This document shows, one piece after another, positions 10,933-21,936 of a stretch of DNA of 64,000 bases (positions are counted from its first letter, which is position 1; each line of letters opens with the position of its first letter). The stretch is from positions 18,248,414 to 18,312,413 of the forward strand of contig OZ026835.1 in NCBI GenBank assembly GCA_964023205.1, given 5' to 3'. The notes beneath the pieces were generated by a model. The model was not told where the DNA came from and made no database searches. It saw only the letters and a list, made by a program, of their open reading frames with translations. Both the position numbers and the translations under genes were made by a program. Source of the stretch: Lutraria lutraria (Eukaryota; Mollusca; Bivalvia; Venerida; Mactridae).

Positions 10933-11570
10933 TATTATCTCAGCCAATTTATAATACAATATACCACACTACTACAAAAGAATTGACTGATGATGATGTC
11001 GGGACTCGGATGGCTAGATGGCTGACCTATCTGTGTCCAGTCAAAGAATCAGTGAGTTGCCCACTCCCTGAAAAGATTTTTTCCTTCTTTTTAAAAGTCT
11101 TTTAGGAGACAACCTAGTTTTAGAGAGTTTCCTTCGTAAAGTATATAGTCGGCCAACCTGTCACAAAAAACTAATTAAAAAATGCTGTGTCGCTGTACGC
11201 GACCTGCTTCAGGTAGATTCTGAATCTGATAGCATGATCAGTTTATTGGTATTGTATTGTTTCTTTCTTTATTTGCAATTGTTGAGAAAGATGAGGCTTA
11301 ATGGGCATCATAAAATTTAATTAAAGTATTATGTGATGCACATTTATTTAATGAATATTCTGCAGTCATGGACAAGTCTTGGTCCTGAAACCCTCATTGT
11401 TTATTTATTTAAAACTTACTTTTTACATTTGGACCTAAGTGTTTCAAACAACCTTGTGTCTAGAATCTAGTACAGTACAACTTGTTACCTAGTTTAGGCT
11501 GAATAAATCATTATCAACTATTAAGATAAATGTTTATAACTCACTACAGGGTTGTTACTTTTTATTGTAG

Positions 11571-11606
11571 GAGTATGAACATAAAAAGTGGAATATCAGA
11601 GATGAG
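11571..11606 (+). other. short exon candidate
   Basis: tttttattgtag is followed by EYEHKKWNIRDE and a GAG|gtgtga donor. Short but coding-like, and in line with the stronger candidate 100 bp downstream. Confidence 0.25.
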
Positions 11607-11708
11607 GTGTGACAATGTCTACAATAACTCTTAAAGAAAGCTCTGCACAGGCTCATGTCAGGTTGAAGCAAAGTTACATTATAGTATTATAGTGTGATTT
11701 GTCACAGT

Positions 11709-11801
11709 CACTACTAAGGCCAGATGAACATGTAATTGTTATGGACTTCATCATTAAACAAAGAGGACATTTTCCTCAACAGTTGAATCGAAAGTATAGG
11801 T
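11709..11801 (+). CDS. internal exon of an unrecognised host gene
   Basis: Between gatttgtcacag and AAGTATAG|gtatgtaac the frame reads SLLRPDEHVIVMDFIIKQ then RGHFPQQLNRKYR without a stop. The donor is a full consensus and composition is clearly protein-like. The parent gene is not recognised. Together with the candidates at 15601, 23152, 26776 and 32952 it suggests a plus-strand gene with introns of several kilobases filled with transposons, though exon phases were not shown to join. Confidence 0.4.
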
Positions 11802-12239
11802 ATGTAACTAGTTGAAATTTACTAAAGTGTAAATTTATTTGATCTGCAACATACTTGAGAGAATCAACAGAATCAGGGCTCTTTGACCCTTAAAATGGCA
11901 CTTTGACTCTTGAAATTTGCAAAATATGGTTTTTGACTTAAGAATTGGAACCAAAGGGTCAAATTTTTTATTACATTAGTAGCAAATTTTGTTGACTTTA
12001 AATTTCTATCAGCTAAGGGGTAAATTTAGGCTCAGGCTCAACAAGTCTTATACTGCAGGTCACAGAGACAATTCAGTCTTCACAAATAATTTTTTCAATG
12101 ACCTGACGTTCAGTCTTGTGAAGGCATAAACTTTTACCAGACCAGATGAACTTTTAGTAAATTACCAGACCGATTCTTAATCTGTTTTTGCATGAAATTA
12201 TTCTTGGTATTCTCACTTAATACAATAATTCAAAGCCTA

Positions 12240-12858
12240 CAGTGTAACTTCGTAAATTCGGACCCTCTGAAATTCGGACAATTTTATTGGTCCCGAAATT
12301 TCTCCCTCTGTATTCAATGTTAATTAGATTTCTGAATTCCAACACTCCTGAGTTTCGGACAATATTTTTATAAATTTTGGTGCATTTTTACTTCCAAAAT
12401 CCGGACAGTGCAGAAAGTGTCATCCTGAAATAGTTCTGCGATTATAAGCCCTGAGGCAAAATGTCATTGTCCCCACTTTCAATTGTTTACCAACCACTTT
12501 TACTGAAATATATTCCCAAATATTTACACTCATTAAATATGTTGACTGGTCATTCTTGTATTTTTAGTTGTAAGTAAAATTGTATTTTTGTTTAATATCT
12601 AACTTTCCAGAAATTATTAGATTTTGAATAATAAATCTTATAAATGTTTATCTTTTATTTTTGCATCATGTCTCAGTGACTATAACACTATATTGTATAA
12701 TGCATAAATAATGATGTCCCTATTTTCACCATAAAGAACCTGTGGTGTTTAACATCTGTACTTGTTCAGATAATTTCAGACTTCTGAATTCCGGAAACTT
12801 CCAAAGTACGGACATTTTGCTCAGTCCCATGGGTTTCCGGATTTCAAAAGTTACACAG
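12240..12858. mobile_element. pogo-like MITE
   Basis: The left end is CAGTGTAACTTCGTAAATTC after a TA. The right end is the inverse with changes (TCCGGATTTCAAAAGTTACAC..). Subterminal sequence repeats AAATTCGGAC / GAATTCCGG in inverted order. There is no coding capacity. CAGTG-type ends with TA suggest the pogo/Tigger branch of Tc1/mariner. The exact right border is uncertain by a few bases. Confidence 0.55.
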
Positions 12859-12859
12859 A

Positions 12860-13409
12860 GTGTTGCACATGTGAGCATTGCATGTGCAAGATGAAGCTAT
12901 TGTAGTAGATTGGAGAGCGTATTGAACTCTTCCTAGATACCTAGGAAACCATTGAAGTCAGATGCCACATGATGGCAAATGTACTGCAAGTTTAAAGTGA
13001 AATTGTCACATCTGATTATATGAATTTAGAAGTAGCTGTGTTTCCTGGCCCATTTACACTATAGACAACAAGAAGTGGTAGTTATGTTTCAGTCATCAAG
13101 GATTTAAATTAGAGAACTAATTGGTATATATACCGTAGACTTTCCCAAATTTTCAATGACAAAATGAATTCCTCAGAACATTTGAGATAGTGTTACTATA
13201 AATTTTTGGACAAATACATAAACACTCTGTTCTATTTAGTTCTTTATATTTTAGTACTTTAATATGTTTATATACTGATGGAAGGTATGTGTAACTTAGT
13301 ATCACTGCAACCTTTAGACAGTTAATTGAGGTATATATATATATTTAGAAAAGTTCAAAATTTTTATGTTTGATAATATTATTACTATACAGTATACTGT
13401 TCAAACTAC
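12860..13409. other. no gene seen
   Basis: AT-rich with short TA runs (about 13330). Nothing recognised. Confidence 0.4.
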
Positions 13410-14533
13410 TTAGCTCACATGTCACAAATTTAAGTGACAGGTTGAGTTTTTATGATCAGTCAATGTCCGGCTTCGTGCATCGTCAAACTTTACCTTGTGA
13501 ACACACTAGGGACCACATTTTTAGCTCAATTTTAGCAAAACTGGGTCAAAATGTTCGATATTGGCCATTGGGCCATTTTGGTTGAAAAATTAGGTCACCA
13601 GGGCCAAATAAGGGAAAAACTTGTGAACACTTTAGAAATCACTGTTTTGATCAGATCTTCATGAAACTTTATCAGAATGTTTATTTTTATGATATGTAGG
13701 TCAAGTTTGTTAATGGGTCATTTCCAGTCAAAAACTAGGTCACTTGGGCAAATTGCTGGAAACCTTGTGAACACTCTTTTGATTGGATGATCATGAAACC
13801 TTGTGAGAATGTTTGTCTTCATAATATCTTTGACGAGTACGAACATGGATCATCTTGGGTCAAAAACTAGGTCGCTAGGTCAAATCTTATGAAAAACCAT
13901 GTTAACACTGTAGATTTCACAGTTATTATTGGATCTTCACCAAACTTTGTCAAATCATTTGTTTTAATGATATAACGGTCAAGTATAAATATGGGTCATC
14001 TGGGGTCAATAACTAGGTCACCAGGTCAAATCTTAGGAAAACTTTGTTAACACTGTAGATGTCACAGTTTTAATTGGATCTTCACCAAAACTTGTCAAAA
14101 TGTTTGCCTCAATGATATGTGGGTCAAGGATGAACATGGGTCAGCCGGGTTCAAAAACTGGGTCACAATGTCAAATCTTAGGTAAAAATCTTGTAAAAGC
14201 TCTAAATGTCATGGTTTTGATTGGATCTTGGCCAAACCTTATCAGATTGTTTGTCTTAATGATATTAAGGACAAGTTCAAATATGGGTCACCTAGGGTCA
14301 ACAACCAGGTCACAAGGTCAAATCTTAGGAAAACCTTATTAACACTGTAGATGTCAAATTTTGATCGTATCTTCACCAAACCTAGTCAGGCTGTTTGTCT
14401 GACTGATATGTAAGACAAATTCGAACATAGGTCGTCTGGGGTCAAAAACTAGGTCACCGGTTCAAAACAATGTTTTAATGAGTGAACAGTGATTGTCATG
14501 TGAGCGATATAGGGCCATCTTGGCCCTCTTGTT
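13410..14533 (+). repeat. hairpin-capped modular repeat, copy B
   Basis: Same family as copy A: TAGCTCACATGTCACA at the left (hairpin partly decayed) and GGGCCATCTTGGCCCTCTTGTT at the right, with the same order of 145 bp modules. It has lost most of the terminal T tract and part of the second module (near 13770). Confidence 0.85.
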
Positions 14534-14616
14534 TATGTACTTCTGCCCAACATACTTCAATGACTTTAAGCTGTCACATAAGTAATTTTGATTTTTATTG
14601 CAGTCACACAACTAAC

Positions 14617-14710
14617 CTGCTGTAGGTCCATCCGGATGGATTTCAGAAATACTTGGCTGAATTGTTCACCAACATTTGATGGTGTATCATACATTAGTCC
14701 AAGTAAAAAA
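14617..14710 (-). CDS. internal exon on the minus strand, unrecognised
   Basis: Bounded by ttcttttgagagacag and CTACAGCAG|gttagttgtg, the exon reads FLLGLMYDTPSNVGEQFSQ then VFLKSIRMDLQQ. Both splice sites are good and no stop is present. The gene is not recognised, and no neighbouring minus-strand exon was found between copy B and the gypsy remnant. Confidence 0.35.
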
Positions 14711-14935
14711 CTGTCTCTCAAAAGAAATCAAGTTTGCATCTTTAGTTATAGCCAATAACAATTCTGAAAAAACTTTTTAACTCAGATTTTAAACATTCTG
14801 TTGGGATATTTGTCACTCCTGTGACAATATAAAGCCCTAGGACTGAAAATAAAAACAAGTTTGTTTGGAGCGCTCCTGCCTACTCTTGGAAATCCTAGCA
14901 AATAATAAAATTGAATTTTGGGGGGGGGGGTATTT

Positions 14936-15428
14936 TTTTTTTAGGATTGATTGATGTCCGGCGTCAAGTGTTTGTCCACATTTAGTTTGTTTACACTCTA
15001 GCATCCACAGCTCTTAACCAGTTGTCATCAAACTTGGTCACACTGCATATGGCTACAATGTCTCGGCTAAGTTTTATTCTGGGCAAAATCGAACAATACG
15101 TAATTTCAAGAGTTATGGGCCCTTGACTTTTGAAAATTTGTTAATTTAAGTTTGTTTACACTCTAGAGCCCTCATTTATAATTCACTGATCCTAATCATA
15201 TTTACAATGATTGTGTATGACCTTAAGGTTTTGGGCAAGTTATGGGCCTTTGGATTAGAAAATTTGCTATGTTTTAGCTTGTTTAACAGTATTATACCTT
15301 CATTGTTGATAATTGTTGATCTCAAAATCTATGTAAAAACATGTTATACGAGATTAAAACTATATTACCTGGTCATTATAATTATAGTGTCTTTGTTCTC
15401 AGGTGAGCCCTCTAGGGCCATCTTGTTT
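14936..15428 (+). repeat. modular repeat, second core type, short copy
   Basis: It begins TTTTTTAGGATTGATTGATGTCCGGCG and ends CAGGTGAGCCCTCTAGGGCCATCTTGTT. Core phrases are GTTTGTTTACACTCTAGC, ATGTCTCGGCTAAG and GAGTTATGGGCCCTTGAC. The same core is repeated more often at 38013-38989. The 3' end is that of the 145 bp family but the core modules differ. Confidence 0.7.
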
Positions 15429-15600
15429 TACTATTGATATATAGTAAAAAAAATCACTACTTACCTACCCAGTGCTAAAATTCTGGGTAGGAGTACTCCA
15501 AACAAACTTATTTTTATTTTCTGCCTAGTTGACTGTAAGCCTCTTACTTAGTTTCATTGTCTGGTACATTATGTTATTCATACTATATTTCTTCTTACAG

Positions 15601-15669
15601 GCTATAAGAAGTATTCATTCATTAGAAGATCCTCTAACTTGCAGCAGAAAACTTATAGTTTTAGTTGAG
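15601..15669 (+). CDS. exon candidate, unrecognised
   Basis: A strong acceptor (tatttcttcttacag) is followed by AIRSIHSLEDPLTCSRKL then IVLVE and a GAG|gtgata donor. Stop-free and protein-like, with no domain recognised. Probably in the same plus-strand gene as the exon at 11709. Confidence 0.35.
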
Positions 15670-15814
15670 GTGATAAATCTATCTGCCAACAACAGATATA
15701 TCAATCTTATTTGATAAAGAAAATGTAAGTCACCGTGCAATATATTAACTATCAAACAAATAAAGATAATTAAGCAATCCTGTTTTTAAATTTTATTAGT
15801 TTTAGTAGCAGTGA

Positions 15815-15957
15815 GCTGGCACGTACAGGCAGAAGTAACGGACCTGTGATGGTAAAATTGTAATAAAGTCATAAAACACCATAACTTGGCCCATAATTAC
15901 CTTAAATAAAAAATGAAATTATCCCAAATTTCAACCCCATTCAACTGGCATAATTAT
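15815..15957 (-). repeat. dispersed repeat, mariner-free copy
   Basis: On the minus strand it reads ..TTATTTAAGGTAATTATGGG..GTTATGGTGTTTTATG..ACAATTTTACCATCACAGG. The same text occurs on the plus strand at about 21880-21936 and 23005-23090, where a mariner element interrupts it. The repeat family is unknown. Confidence 0.7.
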
Positions 15958-15982
15958 TAGGGATGTCAAAATTGACCGAATC

Positions 15983-16053
15983 AAGATCGATCCGAACATC
16001 CGGATGTATCCGGAAGTCTGATCCGGATACATCCGGATGTTCGGATCGATCTT
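15983..16053. other. 31-bp perfect hairpin
   Basis: The left arm (15983-16013) and right arm (16023-16053) are exact reverse complements, separated by the 9-base loop AAGTCTGAT. The arms are built from CCGGATGTATCCGG-like blocks. Located 25 bp inside the hAT-type element. Confidence 0.9.
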
Positions 16054-16702
16054 TACACTGTTATTTAGCATTTACTGTTTTATCGTAACCAATTTTCGCG
16101 ATCATCTGTTCATCGCTTGTATCATTTATTTTAAATTAATATCCAATTTGACTAAAAAACGAATAATAATGAAAAACAAATAAGCAAAATACAATCAAAC
16201 TACGCACGTATTTTACTCAAACCGGTGTGAACCATTTCAAAGATTCACATGTTTCTATTTTAGTCCAGATGGAACATTCCTGAATTTAAAGTTATTGTAA
16301 AGCATGCGTACGTCATCATGTCTCTATACCTGCCAGTTTGATGTTGACGCGTATCTTAAGTTACACGGGTTATTTAATAAATCGTAATGGCGAATTGTCT
16401 CTAAAACTGGACCAAAGAATGTCGGCGTCCTTTTGCTGTAACTATTTTTTCTTTGATACCAACTTCTAAAACAATTCACCGCCTTTGATTAAACCGAAAT
16501 GCAACTTAAATGGGGGAAACTGGCTGTACGGAATCTGCGTTCGGAACGACGTTTGAATTCTTTAACTCAAACTTAACGCATAGATTATATGCAGCAGAAT
16601 TTGCTTTAAACAATTGAAATCGCTAACTTTGTGCAAACACATCACTTAACACAAAAGATCAGTGCATTAATGGTTTTACTCTACCATGTGTTGGGACTAA
16701 TA

Positions 16703-17018
16703 CATAGTTCCCACATCTACAATATTTACCTCCCTTGGTGGCCATCTTGAAAGTCTAATTTGACTAGCATTGATAGAGGATATTTATATTTTTGTTCTGA
16801 TAATTCTAAATCTAAAATTTTCATATGTGACAACTACATTTTCTTAAACCTGATATGATTATGTTTTTTCCAACTTCATGATTAAGTTATATTTTGTAAA
16901 TTGAGTTGTTTATAACCACTTTTTTGTTTTTTTCTATTAAACACATAAGAAATTTGACTTTCAAGATGGCCACCAATTTAAAATAAGGGAGGTAAATATT
17001 GTAGTTGTGGGAACTATG
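16703..17018. mobile_element. MITE with ~55 bp TIRs, TA-flanked
   Basis: The arms begin CATAGTTCCCACATCTACAA and run through TTTACCTCCCTTGGTGGCCA; the right arm is the inverse. It is flanked by TA on both sides (16701-16702, 17019-17020). It is 316 bp, non-coding, and nested in the hAT-type element at 15958-17710. Confidence 0.8.
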
Positions 17019-17718
17019 TATTACTATCAACATCGATTTGATGGGATTAACAAATGATCGCTCCACCCGATTGTATGATTACCTCGATGTGTTTTAATAA
17101 TTGGGGTATTGAGAATGGCGCGAACAACATACAGCAAGGTTTGTGACATTATGCACGTACAGGCTTAGCGATGGACCGAATTTCATGAAACTTTTATGGG
17201 CCGATTTTTTAAAGTCGTTTTATGCTACTCAAATCGGTCTGGGACATTGACGTTGATTATGCGGTCTCACTAAATAAACTTTGAAACTTGATAATAAGTC
17301 TTTAGTTAGAACTGCACGTGCACCAATTATCAACATTCGATCATCAAAGGACAAACTTTCATTATAATAAGACGTGTGAAAAATTAATCGTCATTACTAT
17401 TATTCAGTTTTGACATTTAAATAAAATCGCAGTATACCGTACTTTAAGTAAAATGTTAATATACGATGTCAATAGTGACACCGGTAGCATATACTATGTT
17501 AAAGTGTCATCACCATGACGACGTCGACTTAATTGCACCCCGTGTGTTCGACACTTTGTTTATATTTTATGACAGTCGATTTCAGCGACATTTATACGTA
17601 TTTTAGACGACGGTAGTATTGTAATACGAACATCCGGATCCAAAAATCGGATCCGAACTTCGGAACGGGATCCGAACGTTCGGATATCCGGACTCCGGTT
17701 GACATCCCTAATAATAAT

Positions 17719-18199
17719 ATAGAAAAATTGCCTTGAGCTCATCCTGGAACATGTGGCGACGAGACAACCCATCAGCATCAGTATTGAGTTTCCCACTACG
17801 ATATTCCAACATGAAATCGTAGTTGGACAACTCAGCAATCCACCTATGCTGTGTAGCATCCAGCTTGGCAGTTGTGGTCACATAGGTAAGTGGGTTGTTG
17901 TCAGTGATGACTCTGAATTCATGACCATAGAGGTAGTCATGAAACTTGTCAGTCACACTCCACTTCAGGGCTAAGATCTCTCTGGGTCGTAAACCACGAC
18001 TGGCATAGGCTATTACCTTTTCCCTGCCCTCCTGGATCTGTAGCAACACTGCTACCAGACCAGAACAACTTGTATCAGTATGCAAAACAAATGGCAAAGA
18101 GTAATCAGCATAGCCTAATATGGCTGACGAGGTCAATTTAGACTTAATCAAGTCAAAGGCAGACTGTTGGGCTTCAGACCAAACCCATTTAGCAGAGGC
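17719..18199 (-). pseudogene. Ty3/gypsy RNase H domain
   Basis: The frame reads FVLHTDTSCSGLVAVLLQ (first Asp), LALKWSVTDKFHDYLYG (Glu position) and RVITDNNPLTYV (Asp), then QHRWIAELSNYDF and YRSGKLNTDADGLSRR, the usual end of a gypsy RNase H. It is separated from the reverse transcriptase by an in-frame TAA at about 18200. An integrase would be expected next, but the hAT-type element begins at 17710 and no integrase was found beyond it. Confidence 0.85.
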
Positions 18200-19147
18200 T
18201 TAGGACTTTTTCTTGGACTTTTTAGCCTTTTGATTGAGTCCATGACCTTGAAGTAAGTCGTTTAAAGGTTTCACGATTTGGGCGTAATTTGGGACAAACT
18301 TCCGATAGTACCCACTAAACCCTAAAAACTGTCTGAGGGTTTTAACATTAAACGGGACAGGCCAATCTCCAACTGCAGAGATTTTCTCTGGATCTGTGGC
18401 TATACCATCAGCCGAAACAATATGGCCAAGGTAATTGACAGAAGATTGAAAAAATTCACATTTAGAAGGTTTAACCTTTAAGTTGTGATCAGATAATCTC
18501 TGGAATACTGATTCCAACCTGGAAATATGTTCTTCAAAAGTAGAAGAGAAAATTAAAATGTCATCTAAAAAGATAAGACATTCACGGAGATGCATATCCC
18601 CCATGCACTTCTCCATCATACGTTGGAATGTGGCAGGGGCATTGGTAAGGCCGAAACCCATTTTATTCCATTCATAAAAACCAAGCCCCTGACCAGCAGA
18701 GAAAGCTGTATAGGGTTTATCTTCTTCAGCAACCTCAATTTGCCAATAGGCAGAATGAAGATCTATCTTGCTGAAGAATTTTGACCCAGATAGGACGTCT
18801 ATGGTGTGATCGAACCTAGGTAACATATAGGCATCTTTACGAGTCTTGTTGTTTAGCTTGCACCAGTCTATGCAAAAGCGTAGAGCACCAGACGACTTAC
18901 GTACTAAAACAACATTGGAGGAGTAGGGAGACTCTGATTCCCTAATGACACCCGCGTCAAACATTTCCCTTATATGTTGACTGACTTCCTCATAAAGGGC
19001 TGGGATTTTGGAAGAGGTAGTATTGTGCAGTTTAACCACATGTGGACAGACGGTATAACCCTGGAACGATTCAGGAGATTCAGTAACAACACTTGATACA
19101 GAAGAATCCATATTTCTGACCATACCATGAAATGGATTTCTTGCCAC
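18200..19147 (-). pseudogene. Ty3/gypsy reverse transcriptase
   Basis: Reverse transcriptase signatures occur in order: PYSSNVVLVRKSSGALRFCI, KIDLHSAYWQIEV (motif A Asp), FGLTNAPATFQRMM, IFLDDILIFSS (motif C, LDD), NYLGHIVSADGI and LRQFLGFSGYYRKFVPNY. All are typical of Ty3/gypsy (Metaviridae-type) pol. The N-terminal boundary is reached from the protease by at least one frameshift near 19140-19250, and the C-terminus is cut by a stop before RNase H. Non-functional. Confidence 0.9.
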
Positions 19148-19234
19148 AAACCCTCACAGGGTAAGTATGAGAAGTCAAGCTATCCATAGCTAACTGCCAC
19201 TCCTGAGGGATAACACCATCTTCAGGAATAATGT

Positions 19235-19645
19235 CTAAGAATGTTTTGCATTGACACAATACATAAATTTTGTACCTATTATAACAGGACAAGATTGGTT
19301 AAATTCATTGTCAGGTATGACTAACACAGGAATATCCAGATCAAAAGTAGAAAAAATTGGTACAGAAATGTTAACCTCTATGTAACCAGAGTACTTCATA
19401 CTGGAGCCATCAGCCACAGACAGATTGAGACCCAATGAATCCAGAGATTTCAAAGGAACAGAAGGATTCAAGGAAAGAAATGATGAGTAACCGATAGTGG
19501 TCACCATGGATCCAGAATCCAGTAGACAATTAAATTTGGTTCCATTTATACTAACAGAATGTTCACTGGCTGACCCAACAAGACGGTCCAGCAGTGGCAC
19601 ATTATTCTCAGGGCCTAGATCTTTACCGTCCTCTGTTCCGCCCAC
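19235..19645 (-). pseudogene. Ty3/gypsy aspartic protease
   Basis: The catalytic motif FNCLLDSGSMVTTIG and the second-strand motif CPVIIGTKF identify a retropepsin-like protease. It is preceded by a linker (GPENNVPLLDRLVGSAS) and followed by a frame change into the linker that leads to the reverse transcriptase. Confidence 0.8.
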
Positions 19646-19659
19646 AACAGAGGGGGTAT

Positions 19660-20110
19660 CTAGTTTAACGAATTGTTATTAGCCGAGTTTTGGTAGCCGA
19701 ACCTACATCGACCCCTACCTCTGCCTCTAAATCCAGAAGGACCATTTAATTCATTCTGGGAAACATTCCCAGAACAGAAGCTTTTAAGCATTTCTTCCAA
19801 AGAAGACAGCTTAGATTCCATAGAGGAAAGTCTAGATTCCATCTTAGTTTCTAGAACAGTAAGTTTCACATCAGTAGTAGAATCTGCAGCAACAGGGGTA
19901 TGCTTCACAAACTTATGCCTGGTTTGCAACCTAAGCATATCAGATGCTATACCAGTCCAAAACTTATGCCTTAAAGAAGGTCATTTCTGGCTAAGCCTGG
20001 TAGTTGGCCTTTATCAATAATAGATTGAAGAAGATTTTCTAGCCGACAGGCATAGGAAGTGACAGATTCAGAAGTAGTCTGCTTACTATTGAAAAATAGC
20101 ATCATAAGGT
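19660..20110 (-). pseudogene. Ty3/gypsy gag remnant
   Basis: On the minus strand, MMLFFNSKQTTSESVTSYAC and RLENLLQSIIDKGQLPGLA resemble the capsid region of gypsy gag. After a frameshift near 19970 it continues FWTGIASDMLRLQTRHKF, a coiled-coil stretch (ETKMESRLSSMESKLSSLEE) and a Gly/Arg-rich tail (GFRGRGRGRCRFGYQ) ending in a stop. No CCHC knuckle is visible. The upstream side meets the hAT element at 20153. Confidence 0.65.
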
Positions 20111-20152
20111 CCTCCTTATACATACTATATAAACAGATACAATACATAATAC

Positions 20153-21008
20153 TAGGGCTGTCCCGATACAGATCTCAGCCGATACGATACGTATTGCGAT
20201 ACGGTACTAGCGATATGCGATATCAACGATACGATATTACAATATTTCAAAGTAATGAAAAACGTTAAAATATGAGTGTTTTGGGGACCTCTGCACATTT
20301 GTTTGGTGCTAGAAAGTCCACATTAACTGTTAAAAAGGTGTGAAACTAAATTCGTCTTGTACTTAAAGTCATCAATTTGATTCACATATATGTTTGTTGA
20401 TATTGTGGAAATAAAATAATTGTAAGAAATATTAGCAAGTTTGTATCCCTGTCCCATAAATTGCCTTATATCATTATATCAAGAATAGGACCTAGCCATA
20501 TAAAATTGTTTAAAGAATCAGGTCTATGATTGTCAAATTGATTAACTATACTAAATTAATAATGAACTTCTGTAACCTTCATGTTATGCTAGTCCCACCA
20601 CTATACTTGACACTTCTTACAGACAACTATATACGTGCTTCTTTGTTTCATTAATCGGCAAACCAAAATGCTGTCGTATTGTATGTAAAATTAAATGGCG
20701 GCGTAATGCAATTTAAAAGTCAATATCTACTTGACAAACTCTGAATATTCGAATCGAATTCGTTGTCTAGCATTAACTGACACTGCTAATGTCTGTAAAT
20801 GGAGCATGGAATCCCGGGTATTATTTGCTTAAGCATTGTCGATGATGACCATGAGAGTAAATTCGCAAATCTAGTTCAGTTGTTCAGCATTCTAAGAGTT
20901 TTCTAATATAAAATAAAAAAACGCGATACGGCCGATACGAGACCTTCCGATACGATACGCATATCGTCCAGCACTGTACCGGTACGCAGGCATATCGGGA
21001 CAGCCCTA
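20153..21008. mobile_element. hAT-BED-derived MITE, copy 1
   Basis: It starts TAGGGCTGTCCCGATACAG and ends ATATCGGGACAGCCCTA. It is flanked by an exact 8 bp duplication, CATAATAC (20145-20152 and 21009-21016), diagnostic of hAT transposition. Subterminal sequence is rich in CGATACGATACG. An internal minus-strand stretch (about 20620-20700) still resembles the QHFGLPI..ETKKH part of a BED finger. Inserted upstream of the gypsy gag remnant. Confidence 0.9.
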
Positions 21009-21016
21009 CATAATAC

Positions 21017-21878
21017 AGATAGACATGGACATAATGGACATATGAAAGTAATATAAAAAGGGTCAAATGAGACCAGGGTTACACTACGTTAACTTGCAAA
21101 TTTACATATTTCAACTGTCCCGTGCATAAATATGACAAAAGACATTTACGTATGGAGAGTTATTATGCATCTCAAATGACCAACATTCATGAAATAACAC
21201 ATGGGAAATGTTTTTGAAGCAATATGATATCTTAATTTTTGTTATTGACTTCAAATGTGATGCATGTTCATTTTTATACTGAATACATTGATCGACCAAA
21301 CAAAGAATAAAATTTTATTTCAAGATACTTTATTTTCCACTTTTACTTTTTCTGAATTTTTTAGTTAACATAGAATCAACCATAAGAAGGCATATAATTC
21401 TTCCTTTCAAAATTTCTTTATTGTACACCACCATAGCTATTATAAATGTTATGTGATTTCTGATTCAAAACTTTAAATCCCAATTTCCAGAATATTTGTG
21501 TCTTCTGTTAGAGTTTGTATATCTGTATTAATGTATTTAAATGTTCTCTTTAGGACATACTGGTCAATTTCACAAATGATTGACTGACAATCTTGCAGTA
21601 GTATGTGAAATTAGTCAATTTTGGTGTGACCGCATTTTTTCCAACCAAACAAAATCGGGCCAAATTCTAGCGTTTCTTGTTTGATTTCTCGGTAATGGAT
21701 TAGTCTAAGAACTTGGTTTTGGTCTTATTTGGTGTTAAAATATATACATGAAACCGCAGCAAACTTTGATTTGAAGAATTCATCTGTATTGCTTTATAAT
21801 TTTGTGTTCTGTAAAGGTGGTGCTCATTTAACGAAACAAAGAGTTATACACCTTCTTATAGTATGTAATAATATCAGT
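21017..21878. other. no gene seen
   Basis: AT-rich; possibly leader or flank of the gypsy remnant. No LTR could be recognised and no coding signal was seen. Confidence 0.35.
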
Positions 21879-21936
21879 TTTAAGAATTGAATGGGTCAAA
21901 TTTTGGGACAATTTTATTTTTCATTTAAGGTAATTA

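Larger units (their letters stand above)
15958..17710. mobile_element. hAT-type element with CCGGAT-rich ends
   Basis: TIRs are TAGGGATGTCAA / TTGACATCCCTA. The 8 bp flanks are ATAATTAT (15950-15957) and ATAATAAT (17711-17718), which match at seven of eight positions. Both subterminal regions are rich in ATCCGGAT/TTCGGATC. No transposase frame was recognised, so it is non-autonomous. It lies inside the decayed gypsy element, just 3' of RNase H, and carries a nested MITE. Confidence 0.75.

Noticed and set aside
17719..20110. Intact gypsy retrotransposon with LTRs
   Set aside because: No direct terminal repeats or integrase were found. Stops, frameshifts and two hAT insertions show a remnant. 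The repeat at 15815 and 21880 is in opposite orientations and so is not an LTR pair.
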